DNA of 64,000 nucleotides from Verrucomicrobia bacterium IMCC26134 (GTDB lineage: Bacteria; Verrucomicrobiota; Verrucomicrobiia; Opitutales; Opitutaceae). Below, in pieces: positions 8,495 to 18,687 of this stretch. Position 1 is the first letter of the stretch. Each line of letters opens with the position of its first letter. The stretch lies in contig CP011265.1 in NCBI GenBank assembly GCA_000972765.1, positions 2,651,001-2,715,000 on the forward strand, in the 5' to 3' direction. The position numbers and the translations under genes are program-made. The notes under the pieces were generated by a model. The model saw nothing but the letters and a program-made list of their open reading frames with translations. It ran no database searches and was not told the origin of the DNA.

Positions 8495-9616
8495 ATGTCA
8501 GATCAAAACCCGTCCGACGTCGCGCCTCAGGCCGACGCCGTGACCTCCAGTGTGCCCGCCGCTCCCGTTGCCCCAGATGGCTTCGGTGCCAGCCGCGGCA
8601 CCGGGCTGGCCCGTGGCAAACGCCCCGCCCGCCCCACCCAGACCGCGACCGGCTCCGAGCCCGTCTCCGGTTACCAACCGACCTCGATCCAGATCGTAGT
8701 CGCGCCCACCACATACCAAAACCCGTTCGACGCCGAACTCGCCCCCGCGCCGGAGCCCGCTGCTCCTGCACCTGTCGCCGAGTCCGTCGTCGCTACGGCC
8801 CCCGTGTCCGCCCCCGTCAACTCCGTCCCCCCGGTATTCGCCCCTGTCGCCTTCGTGGTTCCTGCGGTCGTCTCCACTCCGGCACCCGCCAGTGAGGCTC
8901 CCTCGACATTCGTAGAGCCTGCAGCCAAGGCAGAACTCAACATCCTGCCCCCCGCCGCGCCTCGCCCTGCCACCAGCTGGGAAGCAACCGGCTCCGCCAA
9001 CACCGCCGCCCCCGCGCCCACACCTCGGAAAATCACCGCGACCGGCGAAGACCGCACGATTTTCAAAATCGAGCGCAAACCCGTCGTGACCCGCGAAATC
9101 ACGCCTCTGGACCCCTCCGTCCAGCAAGCCAACCGTGGTGAGCAGCCCCGTGGCGACCGTCCCCGCCGCGACGACCGCCGCCGCGATGAGGGCCGGCGTA
9201 ACGACCAGCCTGCGAAACCCCGGGTTTCCGCCTATCCTTATAACGGAGACCGCACTCCCGCCGCTGCGAAACCCGCTGGCGCCGCCCCATCAACCGCCCC
9301 CAAATCGGTTGGTTTCGTCGGTTGGCTAAAGGGTATCTTCGGCGGTTCCTCGCCGGAGTCTACCGCCCCTTCCGCCGCCAAACCCTCGGAACGCTCCGAG
9401 CGCCCCGGCCAAGGCCAGGGTCAAGGGCAGGGCGACCCGCGTCGCCGTCGTCGTGGCGGTCGCGGTCGCAGTGGGGGCCCCGGTGCGGGTCCCGACAACC
9501 GCGCCCCTCGTCCGGAAGGTCAAAACCAGCCACAGCAGGGCCAGCGTCGCCGTGAGGGCGGTCCCGGTGGAGATCGCGGCCAGGGACGTGCTCCCCGTCC
9601 GCCCTCGGCCGGATAA
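8495..9616 (+). CDS. Disordered Pro/Ala-rich protein with Arg/Gly-rich tail
   Basis: A 373-residue protein with no recognisable enzymatic domain. Residues 1 to about 190 are Pro/Ala/Val-rich and low in complexity. A short charged segment follows (RTIFKIERKPVVTREITPLD), then an Arg/Asp-rich stretch (PRGDRPRRDDRRRDEGRR). A hydrophobic helix (VGFVGWLKGIFGG) comes next, and the last 80 residues are rich in Arg, Gly, Gln and Pro, like RGG boxes. Such tails bind RNA in other proteins, so a role in RNA metabolism is possible but is an inference. A strong terminator follows directly, so it is probably a stand-alone transcript. Confidence 0.75.
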   Translation: MSDQNPSDVAPQADAVTSSVPAAPVAPDGFGASRGTGLARGKRPARPTQTATGSEPVSGYQPTSIQIVVAPTTYQNPFDAELAPAPEPAAPAPVAESVVATAPVSAPVNSVPPVFAPVAFVVPAVVSTPAPASEAPSTFVEPAAKAELNILPPAAPRPATSWEATGSANTAAPAPTPRKITATGEDRTIFKIERKPVVTREITPLDPSVQQANRGEQPRGDRPRRDDRRRDEGRRNDQPAKPRVSAYPYNGDRTPAAAKPAGAAPSTAPKSVGFVGWLKGIFGGSSPESTAPSAAKPSERSERPGQGQGQGQGDPRRRRRGGRGRSGGPGAGPDNRAPRPEGQNQPQQGQRRREGGPGGDRGQGRAPRPPSAG

Positions 9617-9651
9617 ACCTTGCCAAGGCCTCAACGCCTCCGCGCAGTTTT

Positions 9652-9688
9652 GAAGCGTCCGCCCTTGCCGGCGGACGCTTCTTTTTTT
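9652..9688 (+). terminator. Strong Rho-independent terminator
   Basis: A perfect 12-bp stem, GAAGCGTCCGCC (9652-9663) with GGCGGACGCTTC (9670-9681), is followed by T7. It ends the transcript of the Arg/Gly-rich protein gene just before murA. Confidence 0.92.
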
Positions 9689-9714
9689 AACACCGCAGCT
9701 CCCCCACTCTCTCC

Positions 9715-11004
9715 ATGGCCGATCTCATCGTGCAAGGTGGCAAGCCCCTCTCGGGCACCATCGTCCCTTCGGGAAACAAAAACTCCGTCCTGCCCATCTT
9801 CTGCGCCAGTTTGCTCACCGACCATCCGGTGACCCTGCGCAATGTTCCCGATATCACCGACCTGAACAAGCTGGTCGCATTCCTTTCCTCACAAGGCTCG
9901 AAAATCGAGTGGGATCGCGCCTCCGGCATCATGCGCATTGATCACTCCGGCTTCCGCCCCACGCTCGCCGACGACGAGTTGCCTGCCGACATGCGGTCCA
10001 CCGTCCTGCTCTTCCCTTCCCTGCTGCGCCGGCTCCGCCGCATCACGCTTCTCGCCAACGCCAAAGGCTGCTCGCTCGGCGTGCGCGAGATTGATCCGCA
10101 TCTGGAAATCCTATCCGCGCTTGGTGCCACCGTCGCGCACGGAGATCCGCTCATCATCGCACTGCCCTCCGGCTTCACCGCCGCACGCCATTGGTGCGAC
10201 TACATGTCCGTCACCGTCACGGAGAACTTCGCCATGGCCGCCGCGCTGGCATCCGGCACCTCCACTCTCATCAATGCAGCCAGCGAGCCCCATGTGCAGG
10301 ATCTCTGTGCCGCCCTGGTCGCCATGGGCGCGCGCATCGAGGGCATAGGAACCTCCATGCTCAGCATCGAGGGCGTGGCCGCACTCCACGGCGCGGATAT
10401 CACCATCAATAGCGACTATCACGAGATCGTCACCTTTCTCGCCCTGGGAGCTATTACAGGAGGCGAGGTTCGGGTGACCAAAGCGCTGCCGCACCATTTC
10501 GACCTCATTACCCGCGCCTTTGCCAAGCTCGGTGTCATTATCGAACACGAAGGCGATACCGTTGTGGTAAGGCGCGGCCAGAAACTTGTCATCGAGGCGC
10601 CCTACACCAGTAATTTGCTGCCTAAAATAGAGGCCGCGCCATGGCCCTATTTCTCGGTGGATCTGCTGCCGCTCATGATCGCGCTCAGCACACGCTCAAC
10701 CGGCACGATCCACTTCTGGAACAAAGTGTATGAAAACGGATTCTCGTGGATACCCGAACTCGCCAAGTTCGGCGCGCACGCCGTCGTCAGCGATCCGCAC
10801 CGGCTGATCGTCTTCGGCAACCGCCCGCTACGCCCTGCCGTAGTCGAATCCCCTTACATTATCCGCGCCGCCGTCGCCCTTGCCATGGTCGCCGCCTCCA
10901 TCCCGGGTAAATCCACGGTGCGCAACGCCGAGATCATCCGCCGCGCCCATCCGCGCTTTGTTGAAAACCTCCAGAGCCTCGGCGCCGAGATGGAGTGGAA
11001 ATGA
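9715..11004 (+). CDS. murA: UDP-N-acetylglucosamine 1-carboxyvinyltransferase (MurA)
   Basis: A 429-residue EPSP-synthase-fold enzyme. It transfers enolpyruvate from PEP to UDP-GlcNAc, the first committed step of peptidoglycan synthesis in the cytoplasm. The N-terminus [20 protein letters not shown] holds the Lys-Asn pair that binds substrate. The catalytic loop cysteine, the target of fosfomycin in the family, is in [13 protein letters not shown]. The loop is shorter than the usual PGGCAIG form and the sequence around it is divergent, so this may be a MurA paralog with a distinct role. The stop overlaps the start of ruvB (ATGA), implying translational coupling. Confidence 0.88.
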   Translation: MADLIVQGGKPLSGTIVPSGNKNSVLPIFCASLLTDHPVTLRNVPDITDLNKLVAFLSSQGSKIEWDRASGIMRIDHSGFRPTLADDELPADMRSTVLLFPSLLRRLRRITLLANAKGCSLGVREIDPHLEILSALGATVAHGDPLIIALPSGFTAARHWCDYMSVTVTENFAMAAALASGTSTLINAASEPHVQDLCAALVAMGARIEGIGTSMLSIEGVAALHGADITINSDYHEIVTFLALGAITGGEVRVTKALPHHFDLITRAFAKLGVIIEHEGDTVVVRRGQKLVIEAPYTSNLLPKIEAAPWPYFSVDLLPLMIALSTRSTGTIHFWNKVYENGFSWIPELAKFGAHAVVSDPHRLIVFGNRPLRPAVVESPYIIRAAVALAMVAASIPGKSTVRNAEIIRRAHPRFVENLQSLGAEMEWK

Positions 11005-12098
11005 CAGCGCCAGCCGCACCCGCCATGTCCAATCCCTCTCCTAAATCCGCCTCCGCCATGCCCCCCGCCGACGTCAAGGGACTGGGCTACCTCGCGAGCA
11101 CCTTGTCGACGCCGGTTTCCTCGGCCGAAGCCGCGCTTCGACCGCTTTCTTTTTCCGACTTCGCCGGCCAGGCTAAAACGGTGGAGCGTTTGCAGGTCAT
11201 GGTCGGCGCGGCCCGCCGTCGCGGCGAGGCGCTTAACCACATCCTGCTCTCAGGCCCGCCTGGCCTGGGAAAAACCACCCTGTCGCTTATTCTAGGTGCC
11301 GAGATGGGCCGAAATGTCCGCATTACCTCCGGCCCCGTGGTCGAGAAGGCATCCGACCTCGCCGGTCTCCTCACCAGTCTGGAGGAGGGCGACATTCTTT
11401 TCATTGATGAGATCCACCGCATACCCAAGGCGGTCGAGGAATACCTCTACAGCGCGATGGAGGACTTCCGCCTCGACATCATGATCGATCAGGGCCCGAA
11501 CGCCCGCTCGGTGCGCCTCTCCCTGCCCCGCTTCACGCTCGTTGGCGCGACCACCCGCGCCGGTATGCTGACCGCCCCGCTGCGCTCCCGCTTCACGCTC
11601 CAAACACGGCTCGATTACTACGACGCCGATACCCTGACCGGCATCATCAAACGGTCCTGCGGACTGCTCAAGGTCGTGATCGACGAGACTGGCGCCCGCG
11701 AAATCGCCACCCGCGCCCGCGGCACACCTCGCATAGCGAATAATCTGATCAACTTCTCCCGCGACTATGCTCAGGAACGCGCCGACGGTCGCATTACCCA
11801 AAAAGCCGCCGCCGCCGCCCTCGAGTTACTCGAAATCGATGCCAGAGGCCTCGACGAAATGGATAAACGCATGCTCCGTCTCATGGCCGAGCACTATCGA
11901 GGCGGACCGGTCGGCCTAGGCACGGTGGCGATGGCCTGCGGTGAAGACGCCGACACGCTCGAAGAAGTGCACGAGCCCTTCCTGATTCAAGAAGGCTACC
12001 TGCAACGCACTCCACAGGGCCGTATGCTCACCGTCAAAGGCTACCACGCCGTCGGCTTGAAGCCTCTGGCCGACTCCTCGCAGGGCAATCTGCTCTGA
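11001..12098 (+). CDS. ruvB: Holliday junction branch migration helicase RuvB
   Basis: A 365-residue AAA+ ATPase that drives branch migration of Holliday junctions with RuvA during recombination repair. Walker A is [10 protein letters not shown], Walker B is ILFIDEIHR, sensor 1 is LVGATTRAG, and the C-terminal winged helix ends in [19 protein letters not shown] 11001 overlaps the murA stop by four bases; a GTG six bases upstream is also in frame. The N-terminus has about 45 extra Ala/Pro-rich residues before the conserved [11 protein letters not shown] region. ruvA and ruvC are not adjacent, but ruvX is elsewhere in this window. Confidence 0.95.
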   Translation: MTAPAAPAMSNPSPKSASAMPPADVKGLGYLASTLSTPVSSAEAALRPLSFSDFAGQAKTVERLQVMVGAARRRGEALNHILLSGPPGLGKTTLSLILGAEMGRNVRITSGPVVEKASDLAGLLTSLEEGDILFIDEIHRIPKAVEEYLYSAMEDFRLDIMIDQGPNARSVRLSLPRFTLVGATTRAGMLTAPLRSRFTLQTRLDYYDADTLTGIIKRSCGLLKVVIDETGAREIATRARGTPRIANNLINFSRDYAQERADGRITQKAAAAALELLEIDARGLDEMDKRMLRLMAEHYRGGPVGLGTVAMACGEDADTLEEVHEPFLIQEGYLQRTPQGRMLTVKGYHAVGLKPLADSSQGNLL

Positions 12099-12182
12099 AC
12101 CCGACAAGCGCGCTTGCTCGCCGCGATTCGCCTCATCGGCTCCAATCGCGGATTTCGGATTTAATCCAATAAACGCAGCCGC

Positions 12183-12214
12183 AAAAAAGCCGGTCCCCCG
12201 CGTGGAGGACCGGC
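12183..12214 (-). terminator. Rho-independent terminator of the amtB-PII transcript
   Basis: GCCGGTCC (12189-12196) pairs with GGACCGGC (12207-12214). On the minus strand the stem is followed by T6 (12188-12183). It lies 40 bases after the PII stop. Confidence 0.88.
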
Positions 12215-12253
12215 GTATGATCGGACTAACCTAAGCAGCCCGGCTCAGTAACC

Positions 12254-12595
<342 letters not shown>

Positions 12596-12636
12596 TTAAT
12601 TAGTAGGATGTTAATGATAGATGAGCGCAAGCCGGC

Positions 12637-14097
12637 TTATTCAGCATAGCCCTCCTCGCCGTGCTCATTGATGTCCAGGCCCTGACGCTCAACTTCAGCG
12701 GTGGGACGCAGACCGATCGCAGCCTTGACGATGTAAGCGATGATCACGGTGGCCACGACGGACAGCACCAGGGTGACGCCGATGGCCTTGACCTGCTCGA
12801 GCCAGAGACCGCCATCGGTCACAAGCTTGGCGAGTCCGTTTTTGGTGGCATAGCCACCGACCAGATTGGAGTTAACGGTCTCCGTCGCGAGAATACCGGT
12901 GAGCAATGCTCCCATCGTGCCGCCGACAGCGTGCACCCCGAAGGTATCGAGCGCATCGTCATAACCAAGCATGCCCTTGAGCTTCGTGACCGCGAAGTAA
13001 GGAATCACAGCGGCAAGCACACCGATGATGACCGCACCCGTGGAATCGACGAAACCAGTGGCGGGGGTGATTACGACGAGACCGGCGACGACACCGGAGC
13101 AAAAGCCTAGAATCGAGGCGTGGCCACGGAAGACCAACTCAATGAGCCCCCAAACGAAACCGGCGACAGCTGCGGCGATCATGGTGGTCATGAAGGCATT
13201 GGCAGCGACGCCGTCGGCGGCGAGCGCGGAGCCGGCGTTGAAACCGAACCAGCCGACGTAGAGCATGCCGGTGCCGATCATGCACATGACCATGCTGTGC
13301 GGGGTCATCTTCTCCTTGCCGAAACCAAGGCGGGGGCCGAGGATGATGCAGAGAATGAGCGCGGACCAACCAGAGCTCATGTGCACCACGGTGCCGCCGG
13401 CGAAGTCGATAGCGCGGATAACAGCCGAGTCATTCCAGACGCCATTCATCCAGCCGTTGATGCCCCAGACCATGTGAGCGAGGGGGAAATAAACAACCAC
13501 CATCCAGATTGCCACGAAGGCGAGAATGGCCGTGAACTTCATACGCTCGGCGATAGCACCGACGATCAGGGCCGGGGTGATGATCGCGAACATCATCTGA
13601 TACATAGAAAACACGTTCTGGCTGATCCAGTAGGCGTAATCGGTATTGGGCGCGGAAGTGACGCCCTTAAGGAAGAGGAACTCGGTGCCGCCCAAGAAGG
13701 GACTGCCGAAGCTCTTGCCGAAGACAAAGGAGTAGCCGAAGGCCCACCACAAGATGGTGACCAGACCGGTGATCGCCAGACACTGCGCGAGCACGGAGAG
13801 CACGTTCTTTTTGCGAACGAGACCACCGTAGAAAAGCGCCAAACCGGGCAGGGTCATGAAGAGCACCAACGCGGCGCAAACCATCATGAATGCATTGTGA
13901 CCGGGACCAGCCACACCCGGTAAGGCTGCGCCAGGATCGGTGTTGTTAACGTAGGCGGCGAAAGCGCCGTCAACGACAGGAGCTGCGGCAGCTGCTGCGG
14001 CAGGCGCCGCAACTGCTGAAGCTTCCTGCGCGTGGATAGTGAATGTCGCACTGGCCACGGCCAGCGAACAGAGGAGGATTTTGATAAGTGTCTTCAT
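12637..14097 (-). CDS. amtB: Ammonium transporter AmtB
   Basis: A 486-residue polytopic inner-membrane ammonium channel of the Amt/Rh family. A signal sequence (MKTLIKILLCSLAVASATF) and an Ala-rich extension precede the first core helix, which carries PGLALFYGGLVR. The twin pore histidines of the family lie in YFPLAHMVWG and FGVHAVGGTMGALLTG. ATG 14097 was chosen because it opens the signal peptide; the upstream extension lacks support. It forms an operon with PII copy 1. The 160-base upstream region is AT-rich; I looked for a sigma-54 -24/-12 element and did not find a good match. Confidence 0.93.
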   Translation of the reverse strand: MKTLIKILLCSLAVASATFTIHAQEASAVAAPAAAAAAAPVVDGAFAAYVNNTDPGAALPGVAGPGHNAFMMVCAALVLFMTLPGLALFYGGLVRKKNVLSVLAQCLAITGLVTILWWAFGYSFVFGKSFGSPFLGGTEFLFLKGVTSAPNTDYAYWISQNVFSMYQMMFAIITPALIVGAIAERMKFTAILAFVAIWMVVVYFPLAHMVWGINGWMNGVWNDSAVIRAIDFAGGTVVHMSSGWSALILCIILGPRLGFGKEKMTPHSMVMCMIGTGMLYVGWFGFNAGSALAADGVAANAFMTTMIAAAVAGFVWGLIELVFRGHASILGFCSGVVAGLVVITPATGFVDSTGAVIIGVLAAVIPYFAVTKLKGMLGYDDALDTFGVHAVGGTMGALLTGILATETVNSNLVGGYATKNGLAKLVTDGGLWLEQVKAIGVTLVLSVVATVIIAYIVKAAIGLRPTAEVERQGLDINEHGEEGYAE

Positions 14098-14256
14098 GTG
14101 GCGCCCAAGTAATAGCAGGGAGCGGGCCATGAATTAAAATCATTCGATTAAATAAGTTATGATTCATAAATATCTATTTAGCATTTATTTAAATACTACT
14201 TTCACTGAAGCATAACGACAAACCGCCATCAATCCGAATGAATATGCCGTGAGGCG

Positions 14257-15309
14257 CTAAACGTAACTACGGCGGCGACACGGTATGACCAGTGAACCGA
14301 CAACCGATACAGCGAGAATCGAACCTATGATACCCAGCGACCAGCTCACTGGAAACTTACCGCCAAAAGCCTCGTTCAGCCAAACCATCTTAAGTCCGAC
14401 AAAAATAAGGATAATACCCAGCCCATACTTAAGAAACCGGAACTTATGCATCACCCCCGCCAAGAGGAAGAATAGCGCGCGCAACCCCAATATAGCGAAT
14501 ATATTGGAAGTAAATACGATCAAGGGTTCCTTGGTGATCGCGAAGATGGCCGGCACCGAGTCCACCGCGAATACTATATCCGTAAGCTCGAGGAAACAGA
14601 GGCATACAAACAGAGGCGTGGCGTGAAGTATCCCTGCTTTGCGCAGAAAGAACTTATCGCCCTCAAGTGTAGCCGTGACGGGCACGATCTTCTTTAAAAG
14701 TCGGATGAGCGGATTCTTTTCCGGTTCGAGCGGTTTCTCCGGGGCAAAAAGAATTTTGATTCCCGTGAGGATGAGGAAAGCCCCGAAGAGCAGAATCACC
14801 CAGTGAAACTGCATCAATGCGGCTCCGATCGAGATGAATAGGATGCGGAAAAGAAGCGCTCCGAGGATGCCGTAAAAAAGGACTCGATGCTGATATTTTG
14901 CGGGAATCGCGAAATACGAAAAAACCACGACGAAGATAAAGATATTGTCTACCGAAAGCGCCTTCTCGACCACAAAACCGGTGAGGAACTCAAGGGTGGA
15001 TTGGTCGGCGAGTTTAGCGGCAGCGCTCGCGGCATCCGCCCCGGTTATGCCCTTGGCCGCAAGCTCGGCCAGTAGCGGCGGGTAAGCAGGAAGTTTGTAG
15101 TGCGCATATTGCCAGAAGCCGACGCAAAAAAGCATGGCCAGGCTGATCCATACCACGCTCCAGACTGCCGCTTCCTTGACCGAAACTTCGTGGGCTTGGC
15201 GATGGAAGACCCCCAGATCCAGCGCCAGCATGCCGAGCACGAAAAGAGTGAACAGGCCATAAAGCCACCAGTAGTCTGCGAAGGGAAAAAGGAGTATATT
15301 GGTCGTCAT
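14257..15309 (-). CDS. TerC/Alx family integral membrane protein
   Basis: A 350-residue membrane protein with about nine hydrophobic segments. Family signatures include SVDNIFIFVVVFSYFAIP and ELTDIVFAVDSVPAIFAI, whose acidic residues sit within membrane helices. TerC/Alx proteins are linked to tellurite resistance and to manganese export, in some bacteria under a manganese riboswitch. I saw no clear yybP-ykoY motif in the about 100 bases upstream. ATG 15309 starts MTTNILLFPF. It lies between the PII copy 2 gene and amtB on the same strand but is separated from PII by a hairpin. The stop is TAG. Confidence 0.9.
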   Translation of the reverse strand: MTTNILLFPFADYWWLYGLFTLFVLGMLALDLGVFHRQAHEVSVKEAAVWSVVWISLAMLFCVGFWQYAHYKLPAYPPLLAELAAKGITGADAASAAAKLADQSTLEFLTGFVVEKALSVDNIFIFVVVFSYFAIPAKYQHRVLFYGILGALLFRILFISIGAALMQFHWVILLFGAFLILTGIKILFAPEKPLEPEKNPLIRLLKKIVPVTATLEGDKFFLRKAGILHATPLFVCLCFLELTDIVFAVDSVPAIFAITKEPLIVFTSNIFAILGLRALFFLLAGVMHKFRFLKYGLGIILIFVGLKMVWLNEAFGGKFPVSWSLGIIGSILAVSVVGSLVIPCRRRSYV

Positions 15310-15406
15310 AGGTGCGTCTGATTGCGCGCCGCAAACGCAAGGCACGACGCCGACCACTCACAAGGGGAACTGGATTAGAATTCCACCCTTTGTTTCCAGT
15401 GACGAC

Positions 15407-15440
15407 AAAGCCGGCCCTCAGCATCGAGAGGCCGGCTTTT
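15407..15440 (-). terminator. Terminator behind PII copy 2 (near-symmetric)
   Basis: AAAGCCGGCC (15407-15416) pairs with GGCCGGCTTT (15430-15439). T-tracts of three to four bases flank it on both strands. It lies 30 bases after the PII stop and separates that gene from terC. Confidence 0.75.
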
Positions 15441-15469
15441 CCTGGGCTATTGGATAAATCTAGCTAGAT

Positions 15470-15814
<345 letters not shown>

Positions 15815-15995
15815 TTATTTATCTAAGAATATGTAGCAAATAAGTCAGTGAGTGAGATTGACCGCAAGTTTATGTTCTGATCACGGGTTAACCGATCCGC
15901 CGGATATCGTTTTGGCGTAGCGAGCGAGCCTTTTTTGGAGGCTCAGCTCGTGTCCGTCGATTCGAGGCAACCTCACGGAAGGGATGCCCGGAACA

Positions 15996-17789
15996 TCACT
16001 CCGTGACCGGAACAACGACCGCAATGTGGAGTTCCTTGAGTTGTTTATCGGTTACCGGGGTCGGCGACTGGGTCATCAGGCACTGCCCCTTTTGCGTCTT
16101 GGGGAAGGCGATGACATCACGAATGCTGGTCGTGCCGCAGAGCAGCGCGCACACGCGGTCGAGACCGAAGGCGATGCCTCCGTGGGGTGGCGCGCCATAC
16201 TTGAAGGCGTTGAGCATGTAGCCGAAGCGACTCTCGACCACGTCGGCGGGGATTTTGAGCACGTCCTTGAAGACTTTTTCCTGCACCGCGGGTTGGTGAA
16301 TGCGGATCGAACCGCCGCCGAGCTCCATGCCATTCAACACGAGGTCGTAATGCTGGCCGCGCACTTTGGCCGGATCACTATCGAGCAGGTGCAGGTCCTC
16401 CGGCACCGGGGCGGTGAAGGGATGATGCGTGGCGAGGTAGCGCTTGGCATCCTCGTCATAGGTCATGAGGGGGAACTCGACCACCCAGAGGAATTTCCAA
16501 TCATCGTGGCGGATGGTCATCTTGCCGCGTTTGACGAGCAGTTGGGCGGCCTCGAGACGGATACGTCCGAGGATGGCGCAGGCTTTATCCCAAGGGGCGG
16601 CGGCGAAGAACACCATGTCGCCGTCGGCGATGCCAAGCTGGGCGGTAAGCGCGGCTTTTTCCGCGTCGGAGAAGAATTTGACGATGGGCGACTTCCACTC
16701 GCCGCCTTCGCACTTGATAAACGCAAGGCCCTTCGCGCCGAGGGACTTTGCGATGTCCTCGAGGGCCTTGAGCTCGCCCTGGGTAAGATCGGCAAGACCC
16801 TTCGCGTTGATGGCCTTGATCACGCCGCCGCCGGCGACCGTGGCTTGGAAAACCTTGAATGCCGAGTTGCGGAAGGTCTCGGAGAGGTCGGTAAGCTCCA
16901 TGCCGAAACGCATGTCGGGCTTATCCACGCCGAAGCGGTTCATCGCCTCGCCGTAAGGCATGCGCAGGAAGGGCGTCGGCACGTCGGTGCCGAGGACTTC
17001 TTTCCAAATCTTTTTCACCATGCCCTCGAAAATCCGGTAAACGTCCTCGCGATCAATGAAGGAGGCCTCGACGTCCACTTGGGTGAACTCCATCTGGCGG
17101 TCGGCGCGCAGGTCCTCGTCACGGAAGCAGCGCGCGATCTGGAAATAGCGCTCCACGCCGGCGACCATGAGGATCTGCTTAAACTGCTGGGGAGATTGCG
17201 AAAGGGCGTAGAACTGGCCGGCATGGATGCGCGATGGCACGAGGTATTCGCGTGCGCCCTCGGGAGTGGACTTGAAGAGCGCGGGGGTCTCGACCTCGAT
17301 GAACTCTTGGGAATCAAAATAGTCGCGGATCGCCTTGGTGGCCTTGTGGCGGACCAGCAGATTATGGCGCATCTTGGGGCGACGCAGGTCGAGGTAACGG
17401 TAGGTGAGGCGGAGGTCTTCATTGACCTTGTCGCCGCCGGCATCACTGAGCGGAAAGGGCGGTGTTTCCGAAATGTTGTGGATGATCAACGCCGTCGCGG
17501 AGACCTCGATTGCACCGGTGGGCAGATGCGCGTTGACCGTGCCCTCGGGGCGGGCGACGACCTGACCGGTGATGGCGATAACCGACTCGGGCTTCACCGT
17601 GGCCGCCTCGGCGGCAAGCGCGGCGTGATCCTGAGGGTCGAACTTGACCTGAGTAATTCCCTTACGGTCGCGTAAATCGATGAAGAGAATGCCGCCGTGG
17701 TCGCGGATGGAGTCCACCCAGCCGACAAGGGAGACAGTGGCGCCGAGGTCGGCGGAGGTGAGCTGGGCGCAGTGGTGCGTGTTCGTCAT
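15996..17789 (-). CDS. aspS: Aspartate-tRNA ligase
   Basis: A 597-residue class II synthetase of the bacterial type. An N-terminal OB-fold anticodon domain (VSLVGWVDSIRDHGG) is followed by motif 2 (CFRDEDLRADRQMEFTQ), the bacterial GAD insertion in the middle, and motif 3 (GGIAFGLDRVCALL). It charges tRNA-Asp and, in organisms lacking AsnRS, may also charge tRNA-Asn; the sequence alone does not decide this. ATG 17789 (MTNTHHCAQLTS) was chosen because the upstream extension has no family match. It is divergent from the DedA gene with 166 bases between them. Confidence 0.96.
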   Translation of the reverse strand: MTNTHHCAQLTSADLGATVSLVGWVDSIRDHGGILFIDLRDRKGITQVKFDPQDHAALAAEAATVKPESVIAITGQVVARPEGTVNAHLPTGAIEVSATALIIHNISETPPFPLSDAGGDKVNEDLRLTYRYLDLRRPKMRHNLLVRHKATKAIRDYFDSQEFIEVETPALFKSTPEGAREYLVPSRIHAGQFYALSQSPQQFKQILMVAGVERYFQIARCFRDEDLRADRQMEFTQVDVEASFIDREDVYRIFEGMVKKIWKEVLGTDVPTPFLRMPYGEAMNRFGVDKPDMRFGMELTDLSETFRNSAFKVFQATVAGGGVIKAINAKGLADLTQGELKALEDIAKSLGAKGLAFIKCEGGEWKSPIVKFFSDAEKAALTAQLGIADGDMVFFAAAPWDKACAILGRIRLEAAQLLVKRGKMTIRHDDWKFLWVVEFPLMTYDEDAKRYLATHHPFTAPVPEDLHLLDSDPAKVRGQHYDLVLNGMELGGGSIRIHQPAVQEKVFKDVLKIPADVVESRFGYMLNAFKYGAPPHGGIAFGLDRVCALLCGTTSIRDVIAFPKTQKGQCLMTQSPTPVTDKQLKELHIAVVVPVTE

Positions 17790-17955
17790 GGGTAGAATCG
17801 GTTGGATAAAAAGAGCAGCAAAGCTGGCGCGTAGGCGCGGCGGCAACGAGATTTTGGTGGCAGCCGCCAGACGAGGCGGTTCAACAGTGCGCCTAAAACC
17901 GCGAAACAGGCTGGCCCACCGTGGCCAGAGTGCCCACAAACAGCCCCCCCACACA

Positions 17956-18630
17956 ATGATCGACGCCATCAAACACCTCATCGACTTCATCCTCCACATC
18001 GACGTTCACCTGCGCGAAATAGTCTCGAACTACGGTGCCTGGACCTACGGTGTGCTCGCGTTGATCATTTTTGCCGAGACCGGCCTGGTCGTGACCCCCT
18101 TTCTCCCCGGTGACTCCCTGCTCTTTGCCGCGGGCGCACTCAGTGCCGCCGAAGGCAGCCAGCTCAACGTCCACGTGATGGCGCTCCTCCTCTTCGTCTG
18201 TGCCGTCCTTGGCGATACCGTCAATTATTGGATCGGCTCCCGTGTCGGCCCCGCGGTTTTCAAACGCGAAGACTCGATCTTCCTGCGTAAAAAGCATCTC
18301 GAGCGCGCCCACGCCTTTTTCGAGAAATATGGCGGCCGCGCCGTGATTCTTGCCCGCTTCGTGCCCATCGTGCGCACTTTTGTGCCCTTTGTCGCCGGCA
18401 TCGGCAGCATGAGCTACAAGCAGTTCATGGCCTTTAACGTCGTGGGCGGCTTCGTCTGGGTCTATTTCTTCTGCTACACCGGCTTCTTCTTCGGCGCGAC
18501 TCCGTTGGTGCAGAAAAACTTCAAACTCGTGATCCTCGCCATCATCTTTCTTTCGATTCTTCCCATCGTCTTCGAGTTCGCCCGCGCCTGGCTTTCCAGC
18601 CGCAAAGCTGATAAATCCGTCACTTCCTGA
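17956..18630 (+). CDS. DedA family membrane protein
   Basis: A 224-residue polytopic protein of the DedA (VTT) superfamily. The signature region includes FLPGDSLLFAAGALSA and ARFVPIVRTFVPFVAGIG, with the conserved Arg residues of the family. DedA proteins act in membrane lipid homeostasis; several have been shown to be undecaprenyl-phosphate or phospholipid flippases. The start at ATG 17956 matches the family N-terminus (MIDAIKHLIDFILHID). It is convergent with the FAD oxidase gene. Confidence 0.92.
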   Translation: MIDAIKHLIDFILHIDVHLREIVSNYGAWTYGVLALIIFAETGLVVTPFLPGDSLLFAAGALSAAEGSQLNVHVMALLLFVCAVLGDTVNYWIGSRVGPAVFKREDSIFLRKKHLERAHAFFEKYGGRAVILARFVPIVRTFVPFVAGIGSMSYKQFMAFNVVGGFVWVYFFCYTGFFFGATPLVQKNFKLVILAIIFLSILPIVFEFARAWLSSRKADKSVTS

Positions 18631-18687
18631 ACTGCAGATAAGGGAAGCCCTGCATCAAGCTAGGATAAAGCTCGTGCAGGTCGGGAC

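Noticed and set aside
14098..14256. Sigma-54 promoter for amtB.
   Set aside because: A TGGC...GC pair was seen but the spacing is 14, not 10, so it does not match.
15310..15406. Manganese (yybP-ykoY) riboswitch upstream of terC.
   Set aside because: No convincing conserved loops were found.
15890..15960. A weak inverted repeat (GAGCC...GGCTC) downstream of aspS.
   Set aside because: The T6 lies in the loop and not after the stem, so it is not a credible terminator.
15984..17675. A 563-codon open frame antisense to aspS.
   Set aside because: No family resemblance; aspS has complete class II motifs on the other strand.
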